Position numbers and translations under genes: made by a program
Shown: one piece after another, positions 33,280 through 41,120 of the stretch
Position numbering within the stretch: the first letter of the stretch is position 1
Layout: each line of letters begins with the position of its first letter
The notes under the pieces: generated by a model
Databases searched by the model: none
Told to the model about the DNA's origin: nothing
What the model saw: only the letters and a program-made list of their open reading frames with translations
NCBI RefSeq assembly: GCF_024721995.1
Contig: NZ_JANQBC010000005.1
Span: forward strand, 62,001-126,000
Direction: 5' to 3'
DNA length: 64,000 nucleotides
Source: Paenibacillus radicibacter
GTDB lineage: Bacteria > Bacillota > Bacilli > Paenibacillales > NBRC-103111

Positions 33280-33326
33280 AAGGAGGTATGTATGCGCTTT
33301 CAAGTATAAGTGCGTAAATGCTATAA
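33280..33326 (+). promoter_or_regulatory. Orphan ribosome binding site and hairpin in a leader
   Basis: AAGGAGG (33280-33286) lies about 72 bases upstream of the beta-helix gene. It could serve a minimal frame (MRFQV-stop from ATG 33292) or act as a ribosome-bound mRNA stabiliser. A TGCGT/ACGCA hairpin follows. The rest of 33159-33357 contains no other feature I can support. Confidence 0.35.
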
Positions 33327-33357
33327 CGCAATTATTCTCCAAGAAAGGTGTTGAAAC

Positions 33358-35457
33358 ATGATGTTGAACAAGCGAGCTTCAATGTTGATCGGCATGATTG
33401 TAACACTGCTCTTAAGTCTGCTGACGTTTGTCGTGGGATCACCTGAAATTGCACGAGCGGCGGGAAGTAATTATTATGTAGATGCCGCAAGCGGTAATGA
33501 TACGAATAGCGGAACTAGCGCATCTGATGCTTGGAAATCTTTAAATAAGTTAAACAGCACGACATTTGCACCCGGGGATCAAATATTACTGAAAGCCGGC
33601 AGTGTATGGAATGGACAACTATGGCCGAAAGGGTCAGGTACGAGCGGGAATCCGATTGTCATCGATCAATACGGTACAGGTAACAAGCCGATCATTAACG
33701 GTAATGGTACGCAGTATCCAGCGAATACTTCAGGTGCGGTCATGTTGTATAACCAAGAATACTGGGAGATTAACAATATGGAGGTGACCAATTACAGTAC
33801 GACGATAACTTCTTCCCGATCCGGTATCCTTGTCTATAACAACGAAGAAGGTTTGAAGAACCATATTGTGATCCGAAATACGTATGTGCATGATGTAAAC
33901 TCGGACCCGAATGGGAATAAGAACAGCGGTGGAATTATTTTCTTCGGGACTCATATTAACAAGGATGGGGTAGCGACAATTGGTCGTAAAGCGGGATTTA
34001 ATGATGTGCTTGTTGAGAACAATCATGTGAAGAATGTAACGAAGGAAGGCATTCGTAATAAGTCGGACAGTGGGAACAGTGTATATCCGAGAATCAATAC
34101 GAATATTGTGTTCCGGAGCAATGTGATCGAAGATATATTCGGTGATGGGATGGTGCTTGCTGAGGTGTTGTCTGGAGCCAAGGCCGAATATAACATTGTT
34201 AAGAATCATAGTATGACGACTTCTGCTAACTATGCGGGTTTATGGACGCATTATACGACAGGGGCGCTCGTTCAATACAATGAAGTATATGGTGGTATGA
34301 ATGGCTATAACGATGGCGAGGCGTTTGACTCGGATAACAACACGAACGGAGATATTTTTCAATATAATTACAGTCATAACAACAAAGGCGGCTTTATGCT
34401 TATTATGCCTTCCACTCAGAATTTGAAAGTTCGTTACAATGTGAGTGAGAACGATGGCGGTGGGCTGAACAATCACTTGTTCCATTACACGAACAATAAT
34501 ACGAATAATTACGTGTATAACAATACGTTCTATATTGGAGCGGGCGTGCAGAATTATATATTCGCTCCAACGAGTATGACGACGATCCAGCCGAAATTTT
34601 ATAATAATATCATTAAAGCCGATGGCACAGTAACCAAGTTCTCTAATAATGTGACATGGGGAGCTCAGACGGAATTCAAGAATAACTTGTTCTATCCAGC
34701 AACGATTGATGATGTGAATGGGCCACCAGCTCATCCGGGTCTGATAACGGTTGATCCGCAGCTCGTAAATCCAGGAGCAGGTGTATCGAATATTGATATG
34801 AATGATCCGAACCGTCTGCCTGAATATAAGCTGCAAGATACATCTCCAGCGATTAATGCAGGTCTCACCATTACGGGAAATGGTGGGCAGGATTTCTACG
34901 GCAATAGTGTAAGCAATACACCAGATATCGGTGCTTATGAATCATCTGTACTTGTAAGCGGAGTAACTTTCAATCCGACAGAAGATGCATATGTTCGTAA
35001 TGGTACCTATGCGGGGACTAACTATGGTACAGATACAGGATTATGGGTCAAGTCGGATGCCACCAGTTATGCGAGAAAAGCTTATCTGAAATTCGATTAT
35101 ACAGGATATAGCGGAAGCAGTACGTCGCTTGCGAAGTTGCGGCTACATGTGAACTCCGCCAATACATCTCCTTCCAGAACGATTAAGGTGTATGGTACGA
35201 CGAACAGTTGGACGGAATCTGGACTGAATTGGAATAACGCTCCTGCTGGCGCGACATATATTGGCAGTTTCACTGTAAGCAATACGGCAGGTATATGGTA
35301 TGAGGTTGATGTAACTAGCTATGTGAATAGCAATATGGCATCTGGCAAAAAGATATCGCTTATGCTAGTTAATGAAGATGCAGCAAGCTCGACTAACGAT
35401 GTGCAGTTCAGCTCTAGAGAATCGGCAGCCACAATGCCTGAGCTTGTCATTCAATAA
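33358..35457 (+). CDS. Secreted parallel beta-helix protein with C-terminal CBM96-like domain
   Basis: The 699-residue protein has a signal peptide (hydrophobic core about 10-28, cleavage near ARA-AGS), a DAASGNDTNSGTSASDAW opening typical of bacterial polysaccharide lyase or hydrolase-like beta-helices, many Asn-rich repeat turns over residues 60-500, and a C-terminal beta-sandwich of about 160 residues (APTEDAYVRNG-type start, ending AATMPELVIQ) of the DNRLRE/CBM96 type. It is probably a secreted polysaccharide-degrading enzyme or binding protein; the catalytic residues are not evident. GAAAGGTG precedes the ATG. It is followed by a GGGGAT/ATCCCC hairpin at 35475-35495. Confidence 0.83.
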   Translation: MMLNKRASMLIGMIVTLLLSLLTFVVGSPEIARAAGSNYYVDAASGNDTNSGTSASDAWKSLNKLNSTTFAPGDQILLKAGSVWNGQLWPKGSGTSGNPIVIDQYGTGNKPIINGNGTQYPANTSGAVMLYNQEYWEINNMEVTNYSTTITSSRSGILVYNNEEGLKNHIVIRNTYVHDVNSDPNGNKNSGGIIFFGTHINKDGVATIGRKAGFNDVLVENNHVKNVTKEGIRNKSDSGNSVYPRINTNIVFRSNVIEDIFGDGMVLAEVLSGAKAEYNIVKNHSMTTSANYAGLWTHYTTGALVQYNEVYGGMNGYNDGEAFDSDNNTNGDIFQYNYSHNNKGGFMLIMPSTQNLKVRYNVSENDGGGLNNHLFHYTNNNTNNYVYNNTFYIGAGVQNYIFAPTSMTTIQPKFYNNIIKADGTVTKFSNNVTWGAQTEFKNNLFYPATIDDVNGPPAHPGLITVDPQLVNPGAGVSNIDMNDPNRLPEYKLQDTSPAINAGLTITGNGGQDFYGNSVSNTPDIGAYESSVLVSGVTFNPTEDAYVRNGTYAGTNYGTDTGLWVKSDATSYARKAYLKFDYTGYSGSSTSLAKLRLHVNSANTSPSRTIKVYGTTNSWTESGLNWNNAPAGATYIGSFTVSNTAGIWYEVDVTSYVNSNMASGKKISLMLVNEDAASSTNDVQFSSRESAATMPELVIQ

Positions 35458-35541
35458 CGGATCGAAGGAAGTCAGGGGATTCGCGAAGGATCCCCTATTA
35501 ATCAAGCGGTGATGAACATGGAGATTGTAGGTGCATGAATC

Positions 35542-36606
35542 ATGAAATCAAATCGGCTTTGTTTCACATGGATACTACTCTTAATCGTGACAAGCATCCT
35601 GCTCACAGGCTGCCGCAAGGAATCGAGTTATGAAGCTGATACCACGGTCATGAGGATTAATGGTGAAGATGTTGCGCTAGGTGAACTGGAACTTCAACTG
35701 CAAGATTCAGCAGCGGATGTTATGCGATATTTTCATGAAAAATATAGCGCACAAGACAGCAAACATTTCTGGACGGATTCTTATCAAAACGAGATTCCAA
35801 TTGAGGTAGCGAAGCGCAAAGCGGTAGAGAAGCTGACCAGGATCAAAGTCGAGCAAATGGTAGCCAAGGAAAAGGGGATAATAAGTGACACTAGCTTTAG
35901 CAGTTTTCAGGCAAAGTTAAAATCGGAGAATCAGCGAAGAACAGAAGCCCTATCAAAGGGGCAAGTCGTATACGGCCCGAAGGAATTTCGTGCTATTGAA
36001 TATCTAAGTTATGATCGAAGCAAGATGATGGAGCAGCTATTTGCTTGGTATAGGCGTAATGAATCACAGCCCAATAGGGAAGCCCTTCAAGGGTTATATA
36101 ACAAGATGCAACAGCAAGAGAATCACATTCTAGAGAAACCGGGTCAAATTCATGTCCAGATGTATCGGATTGATTGGGAGGCTAAACCTGGTGCGATGAC
36201 GCAGGATCAAGTCGTTCAATTCGCTAACACGATACGCTCTGAACTTACTTCTGGTCGTAGTAGCGAGACGATCCTGCAAAATAATAAGGGGCTCGTTACG
36301 ATGAGTGATCGCTACATACCGAATGTGAAGCCATCGAATGATCTCGAACGACAAGACCCTCTTTTACAGCAAGCTAGTATGCTTCGGGTCGGGGAACTTA
36401 GCGATGTCATTACCGATGACCAAGGTGTGATGTTGATTAGGTGTCTTAATAAAACGGACGGTGGGGTTGTGAGTTTTGATGAGGCACGGGAAGTGCTGCA
36501 TTCGATGTATATGGAAGAGAGCCTCAACTCAATGATCGAAGACAAGGTACTCCATGCCAGCTTAGAAGTGATGGAAGATGTGTATAGCAGTGTGAAGATG
36601 CGGTAG
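35542..36606 (+). CDS. SurA/PrsA-like foldase lipoprotein
   Basis: A 354-residue lipoprotein: signal peptide with lipobox LLTGC, then a SurA-N-like helical domain starting TVMRINGEDVALGELELQL and a C-terminal PpiC/rotamase-like region (about 195-320, VQMYRIDWEAKPG to LRVGELSDVITDDQGVMLIR). It should sit on the outer face of the membrane and help fold secreted proteins, which fits the several secreted enzymes in this region. The parvulin domain is divergent, so chaperone activity without isomerase activity is possible. The ribosome binding site AGGTG is modest. Confidence 0.78.
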   Translation: MKSNRLCFTWILLLIVTSILLTGCRKESSYEADTTVMRINGEDVALGELELQLQDSAADVMRYFHEKYSAQDSKHFWTDSYQNEIPIEVAKRKAVEKLTRIKVEQMVAKEKGIISDTSFSSFQAKLKSENQRRTEALSKGQVVYGPKEFRAIEYLSYDRSKMMEQLFAWYRRNESQPNREALQGLYNKMQQQENHILEKPGQIHVQMYRIDWEAKPGAMTQDQVVQFANTIRSELTSGRSSETILQNNKGLVTMSDRYIPNVKPSNDLERQDPLLQQASMLRVGELSDVITDDQGVMLIRCLNKTDGGVVSFDEAREVLHSMYMEESLNSMIEDKVLHASLEVMEDVYSSVKMR

Positions 36607-36762
36607 AATATTAATTGATCTTATAACAATAGGGCAATAAGGGACTCGATGAAACGGGTCTTTTTGTTGTTTTTGAATAGGAAAAAAGAGTCCTGCTCAA
36701 GCATACAGTCACTTCGCTGAAACTTGCAGCTACTATGTATAAAAGGATGTGAGAGTAAGAGA

Positions 36763-37137
36763 ATGAGGAGAGCGAAGTTCTCTACCGGTATATTGCGAAG
36801 AGCGCCTAGAACAAAGTTTGCTTTAATTGATGTAGTGAATTTGAATCGGGCATGTGCGCGATCGGTAACGGTTCAAGTGTTCGATTGGTCCAGTGGATCA
36901 CCAGTTCCATTACTGGTAAGCCCCTGTGGTACGAAGAAGTGTACGGTTCGTGTGGAACCGAATCAATCGGTGTTTCTGTTTTCCGATGTATCGAAAGTTG
37001 TATTCAAGTATGAGGTTCGAATTACCCAGGTGGATGATCCGAGATTGATCACGAATGTCACTGGTGTTACGAAGGTTGCTTTCACACCCCAAACAGGGGA
37101 TACGGTACTGCAAAGTAACTTAATTCGAATTCGTTAG
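36763..37137 (+). CDS. Conserved-looking hypothetical, beta-rich
   Basis: A 124-residue protein with a basic N-terminus (MRRAKFSTGILRRAPRTKF) and a beta-rich body with two cysteines in a CGTKKC pair. There is no signal peptide or membrane helix. It looks like small proteins often found associated with spore or cell surfaces in Bacillales, but I cannot name the family. GTGAGAG is the only candidate ribosome binding sequence before ATG 36763. It stands alone between a hairpin near 36640-36667 (GGGACTC/GGGTC, T5) and the PadR operon. Confidence 0.6.
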   Translation: MRRAKFSTGILRRAPRTKFALIDVVNLNRACARSVTVQVFDWSSGSPVPLLVSPCGTKKCTVRVEPNQSVFLFSDVSKVVFKYEVRITQVDDPRLITNVTGVTKVAFTPQTGDTVLQSNLIRIR

Positions 37138-37205
37138 TAAAAATAATAAATATGGTCATGAAATGCCAGTATGCTAATTAAAAAAAGTTGCTGGCAAATT
37201 TTCTC

Positions 37206-37247
37206 TTGCAATATACAGTCGGACTATATATAATACAACTATACAGT
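37206..37247 (+). promoter_or_regulatory. Promoter and PadR-type operator repeats
   Basis: TTGCAA (37206-37211), 17 bases, TATAAT (37229-37234) is overlapped by ATACAGT-cgg-ACTATAT (37213-37229) and followed by a palindromic ACTATACAGT (37238-37247). The ATACAGT core occurs twice, as expected for PadR autoregulation. Confidence 0.65.
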
Positions 37248-37310
37248 ACAACTTAATAAAGTTCGGCTGAATAAAGTGGAACTGAATAATGAAATTCAAG
37301 GAGGAGTATT

Positions 37311-37622
37311 GTGATTCGAGATAAGAATTTACCGCTTACTGAGACGGTTTACTATATTTTGCTAGCGCTAACTGAGCCGGCGCATGGTTATGTAATTTTA
37401 CAAAAAGTAGAGGAATTAAGCGAAGGACAAGTTCGGATGGCAGCAGGTACGCTATATGGTGCGATTGAGAATTTATTGAAGCTGAAGTTTATTCAACCTG
37501 TTGCAAGCGAAGATAGCCGTCGCAAGGTGTATGTGATTACAGATTTAGGTTTAGATATTCTACATCAGGACTTGGCACGAATGCAGCAGATGGTTGCCGT
37601 GACAAGAAGCATTTTACAATAA
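37311..37622 (+). CDS. PadR family transcriptional regulator
   Basis: A 103-residue winged-helix regulator of the short PadR type: PLTETVYYILLALTEPAHGYVILQ, the recognition region MAAGTLYGAIENLLKLKFI and a short dimerisation helix. The GTG start is set by AAGGAGG 8 bases upstream. It leads an operon with a DUF2812 protein, a response regulator and a histidine kinase. PadR proteins typically repress their own operon until a phenolic compound, drug or peptide is bound. Confidence 0.9.
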   Translation: MIRDKNLPLTETVYYILLALTEPAHGYVILQKVEELSEGQVRMAAGTLYGAIENLLKLKFIQPVASEDSRRKVYVITDLGLDILHQDLARMQQMVAVTRSILQ

Positions 37623-37642
37623 AACTAAGGGTAGGGATTAGG

Positions 37643-38263
37643 ATGAGAGCATACAAATTTTTCGTTAATTTTGATAAAGAAGAGCGTTGGTTAAATGAGA
37701 TGGCTAGCAAGGGTTACATATTAAGCAGCAAGAATGTTGGATATAAATTTGGTAAAGGTAGCCCGGAGAAAGCGAATTACCGAATGGACTATCGCATTTT
37801 TAATAAGAGGGAAGACTTCGAAGATTATCGTGCCTTATATGAAGATAGCGGCTGGAGACACATTGCGGGGACGAAGAGTTCTGGAGCGCAATATTTCAAA
37901 CAGATGGATGAGTTTACAACAGATGATATTTTCTCAGATTCGTCTTCTAAGGCAGGTCGCTATGATCGAATCGCTAGAATGTGGTCTACGATATTTATCT
38001 TATTCCTCGCGATCATGATATCATCACTCGCCAACCAATCACTCGAGATGGCTACACTTGTGAATCCGAAGTTATGGTATCAAACGCCGGGATTGTGGGA
38101 GAAGAGCGGTATGGAATTCTTCCGTGCATTGGCATTTGAAACACCATTCGCACTAACTAGAGGTTTAGGTTACTTAACATTACCAGCTTGCATGATTATT
38201 TATCTGATTTTTACGATTAAGGCGAAATCGGCCTATAAACACACGAATGGAGGAGCTATGTAA
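37643..38263 (+). CDS. DUF2812 membrane protein
   Basis: A 206-residue protein whose N-terminal half has the DUF2812 pattern (FVNFDKEERWLNEMASKGY and W-rich YEDSGWRHIAGTKSSGAQYF), followed by two membrane helices (about 113-132 and 172-192). DUF2812 genes commonly follow PadR genes, as here (20-base gap). The function is not known; the cytoplasmic domain may sense or sequester something for the regulator. The response regulator gene follows after 3 bases. Confidence 0.88.
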   Translation: MRAYKFFVNFDKEERWLNEMASKGYILSSKNVGYKFGKGSPEKANYRMDYRIFNKREDFEDYRALYEDSGWRHIAGTKSSGAQYFKQMDEFTTDDIFSDSSSKAGRYDRIARMWSTIFILFLAIMISSLANQSLEMATLVNPKLWYQTPGLWEKSGMEFFRALAFETPFALTRGLGYLTLPACMIIYLIFTIKAKSAYKHTNGGAM

Positions 38264-38266
38264 TAG

Positions 38267-38959
38267 ATGAACTACGATTGCTTAATTGTAGATGATGAAA
38301 CGCTTCTAGCTGAGACGACATGTGAGTATTTCAATATGTTTGAGGTTCGATCTGCCTATGTGACTAGTAGCGAGGAATGCTTGCAATTCTTAGAGAAGAA
38401 TGAGACTTCACTTATCTTGCTCGATATTAATTTGGGTCAGGATTCAGGATTCGAACTATGTAAGAAGCTTCGTCAGACAACGGAGATTCCAATTCTGTTC
38501 ATTAGTGCACGTTCTAGCGACGACGATATTCTTATTGCACTCAATATTGGCGGCGATGATTATATTCAGAAGCCTTATACACTCAGTGTGCTGCTTGCCA
38601 AGGTTAAGGCTGTCTTGAAACGATATGGTAGTCGAGTGTCTGTGGAAGAGGAAGATTCACTTTCTTTCGGTGAGGTGGAGATCGATGAACAATTGTGCCG
38701 GATTCGTGTAAAGGGTATAGATGTGAAGTTGAAATCCTTGGAGTATAAGCTGCTCTGCTATTTAGCGAATAACCGTAATCGAGTGGTTACGAAGAATGAA
38801 TTGTTCCTGCAGGTGTGGGAAGATACCTTTACGAGTGATGGAACGTTGAACGTACATATTAGGCATTTGCGCGAGAAGATCGAAGATAATCCGAATGATC
38901 CGAGGTACATCAAGACGGTATGGGGCAAGGGATATATGCTTGAGGACAGGCTGTCATGA
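38267..38959 (+). CDS. OmpR/PhoB-type response regulator
   Basis: A 230-residue regulator with a receiver domain (DDE near residue 10, phosphoacceptor Asp53 in LILLDINLG, Lys in YIQKPYT) and a C-terminal winged helix ending IKTVWGKGYMLE. GGAGG near the end of the DUF2812 gene serves as ribosome binding site. It overlaps the kinase gene by four bases. With the downstream ABC transporter it resembles antimicrobial-peptide sensing and resistance loci. Confidence 0.92.
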   Translation: MNYDCLIVDDETLLAETTCEYFNMFEVRSAYVTSSEECLQFLEKNETSLILLDINLGQDSGFELCKKLRQTTEIPILFISARSSDDDILIALNIGGDDYIQKPYTLSVLLAKVKAVLKRYGSRVSVEEEDSLSFGEVEIDEQLCRIRVKGIDVKLKSLEYKLLCYLANNRNRVVTKNELFLQVWEDTFTSDGTLNVHIRHLREKIEDNPNDPRYIKTVWGKGYMLEDRLS

Positions 38960-40215
38960 GAATAAGGTGGCTTATCGTACTCATCATGATGATGCTCCTT
39001 GGTGGAGGTTTCCTATCCTATCTTACTCTAGATACGAAGGTAAATACGGAACTGGATATGGTAATGGTCAATGATATTGTGAAGACGTTCGAAGACCGAA
39101 GCGGACAGGTTGTTCAAGACGATTTTCATAGGATTAAGCAAGATTTTGCATTGATTGATGCTAAAGGCGAACTTCTATTTGAAACATCACAGGGACTGTT
39201 TACTTCCCTACATAATGCCATTAAAGAGCATAGCGTTATGGTTGATCTGAACGTACAAGGGAATTATGCGGGTAAGCTGATACTCCCAAGTTCAACTGAG
39301 CAACTAGTTCATCAGATGAAAGATAAGCTTATGATGGTGATTGTTGAAACGTTTAGCAGTTTGATTGTGTTATGTGCGGGGTACGCAATTTATCTCAATC
39401 AAGCGGTATTTAAGCCTTTTAAACAAATGGAGCGCTTTGCGAAGTATGTGGCTAGAGGTGATCTAAACATTCCACTTGAAATGAGAAAGAATAATCCGTT
39501 CGGCGCATTTACCGAAAGCTTTGATATGATGCGAGAGCAGCTTGCAGCTGCACGTCAGAGTGAGTACGAAGCCAATCGCAGTAAGAAAGAGCTTGTTGCT
39601 ACTTTAAGCCATGACATCAAGACACCGGTTGCTTCAATTAAAGCAGTGACGGAACTCATGCTTGTACGAGCAAGTGAGGATAAAGTCATTCATCAGTTAA
39701 ACATGATTAATATCAAAGCTGATCAGATACATCTTCTCGTGACGGATATGTTTCATGCTACTCTCGAAGAATTAGAGGAGCTGAAGGTGATGGTAACGGA
39801 GGAAATGAGCGATGTACTCAGCGGGATGATCGAAAGTGTTAATTACGATGGAAAAATTAGCTGTGATCGTATACCATCGTGCATCATCCTTGCGGATGTT
39901 AATCGTCTTCAGCAAGTAATAGATAATGTAATTAGTAATGCTTACAAATATGCGGGAACCTCGATTCAGATTGCATCCCAGATTCGTGATAACTACTTAG
40001 AGATTCATGTGATGGACTATGGAAAAGGAGCCGCTGCTGAGGAAATACCGTTATTGTTTAATAAATTTTATCGTGGCGGCAATATAGAGGGATTTATCGG
40101 ATCGGGGCTTGGCCTCTATATCTCGAAATATTTTATGCAGAAGATGCAAGGACATATTGAGTGCTTAAATCGACCTGATGGGTTCACGGTAGTATTACGA
40201 TTGAAATTAGCTTAA
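38956..40215 (+). CDS. Membrane sensor histidine kinase
   Basis: A 419-residue kinase with two helices (about 5-23 and 130-152), an extracytoplasmic loop of about 105 residues, a HAMP-like linker, HisKA with His219 in LSHDIKTPVASIK, the N-box DNVISNAYKYAG near 324, and GSGLGLYISKYF. The loop is longer than in Bce-type intramembrane-sensing kinases, so ligand binding by the loop itself is likely. It partners the overlapping response regulator gene. Confidence 0.92.
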   Translation: MRIRWLIVLIMMMLLGGGFLSYLTLDTKVNTELDMVMVNDIVKTFEDRSGQVVQDDFHRIKQDFALIDAKGELLFETSQGLFTSLHNAIKEHSVMVDLNVQGNYAGKLILPSSTEQLVHQMKDKLMMVIVETFSSLIVLCAGYAIYLNQAVFKPFKQMERFAKYVARGDLNIPLEMRKNNPFGAFTESFDMMREQLAAARQSEYEANRSKKELVATLSHDIKTPVASIKAVTELMLVRASEDKVIHQLNMINIKADQIHLLVTDMFHATLEELEELKVMVTEEMSDVLSGMIESVNYDGKISCDRIPSCIILADVNRLQQVIDNVISNAYKYAGTSIQIASQIRDNYLEIHVMDYGKGAAAEEIPLLFNKFYRGGNIEGFIGSGLGLYISKYFMQKMQGHIECLNRPDGFTVVLRLKLA

Positions 40216-40281
40216 TGAATAGAATTAAGAAATGGTTAAGGATTGGGCAAAGATTAAATAAGAATTGATCTTGTATGATAG

Positions 40282-40309
40282 GACTGTAATCAATTTACAG
40301 TCTTTTTTT
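40282..40309 (+). terminator. Intrinsic terminator
   Basis: GACTGTAA-tcaa-TTTACAGTC followed by seven T separates the regulatory genes from the ABC transporter genes. Confidence 0.88.
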
Positions 40310-40357
40310 GTTATTCAGAAATGTGATACTTTTATCCAATAAGAGGTGGTTATTCAT

Positions 40358-41119
40358 ATGGTCAATGTTTTATTGCAAACGGAGAAATTGTGTAAGACCT
40401 TTTCAAGTGGCGGTAATCAACAGCATGTCTTGAAAAATCTAGATATTGAGCTGATGGACGGCGATTTTACGGTTATTATGGGCAGTTCGGGCTCAGGGAA
40501 ATCAACGCTTCTCTATGCGTTATCAGGTATGGATAAACCAACGCTTGGCTCAATTTATTATGAAAAAGAAGATATTGCAAAGCTAAGCACCGATCAGCTC
40601 GCTATATTTCGAAGAAAACACTGCGGCTTCATCTTTCAGCAAATCTATTTGTTAGACAATATGAGTGTTATGGACAATATTCTATCAAGCGGGCTATTAG
40701 TAGGTAAGAATAAGAGCACGATTGTTGCTAAGGCAAAACAGTTACTTCTCCAAGTTGGATTAAATGAAACCGCATGGAGTAAGTTTCCTTCGCAGTTATC
40801 TGGTGGTGAAGCACAGCGTGCTGGCATTGTACGCGCACTTATTAACGACCCGAAGATCGTGTTCGCTGATGAACCGACAGGTGCACTGAATTCAGCTTCA
40901 AGCGATAGTGTGCTGGAGATTATGACGCAAGTTAATCAGAATGGACAGAGCATTGTAATGGTTACGCATGACATGAAGACAGCTCTGCGAGGTAGTCGAA
41001 TCCTATATTTGCGTGATGGTGTGATTTATGGAGATCTTCATTTAGGCCATTTTAGCAAAGAGCATAGCCATGAGCGTCATGAGAAGCTAACGACCTTCCT
41101 TACTGAAATGGGGTGGTAA
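40358..41119 (+). CDS. ABC transporter ATP-binding protein (MacB/BceA type)
   Basis: A 253-residue ATPase with Walker A GSSGSGKS at 42-49, Q-loop FIFQQI, signature LSGGEAQRAG, Walker B IVFADEPTG and the H-loop VTHD. It pairs with the FtsX-type permease encoded one base downstream. AAGAGGTGG precedes ATG 40358; a GTG at 40346 lies within that site. It has high similarity in layout to the ATPase at 10880-11638, including a C-terminal extension. It is probably controlled by the upstream two-component system, although a terminator separates them. Confidence 0.9.
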   Translation: MVNVLLQTEKLCKTFSSGGNQQHVLKNLDIELMDGDFTVIMGSSGSGKSTLLYALSGMDKPTLGSIYYEKEDIAKLSTDQLAIFRRKHCGFIFQQIYLLDNMSVMDNILSSGLLVGKNKSTIVAKAKQLLLQVGLNETAWSKFPSQLSGGEAQRAGIVRALINDPKIVFADEPTGALNSASSDSVLEIMTQVNQNGQSIVMVTHDMKTALRGSRILYLRDGVIYGDLHLGHFSKEHSHERHEKLTTFLTEMGW

Positions 41120-41120
41120 G

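Noticed and set aside
34240-34836. 198-codon open frame antisense to the beta-helix gene
   Set aside because: It has no ribosome binding site or recognisable domain and is a by-product of the repetitive Asn-rich codons of the sense gene.
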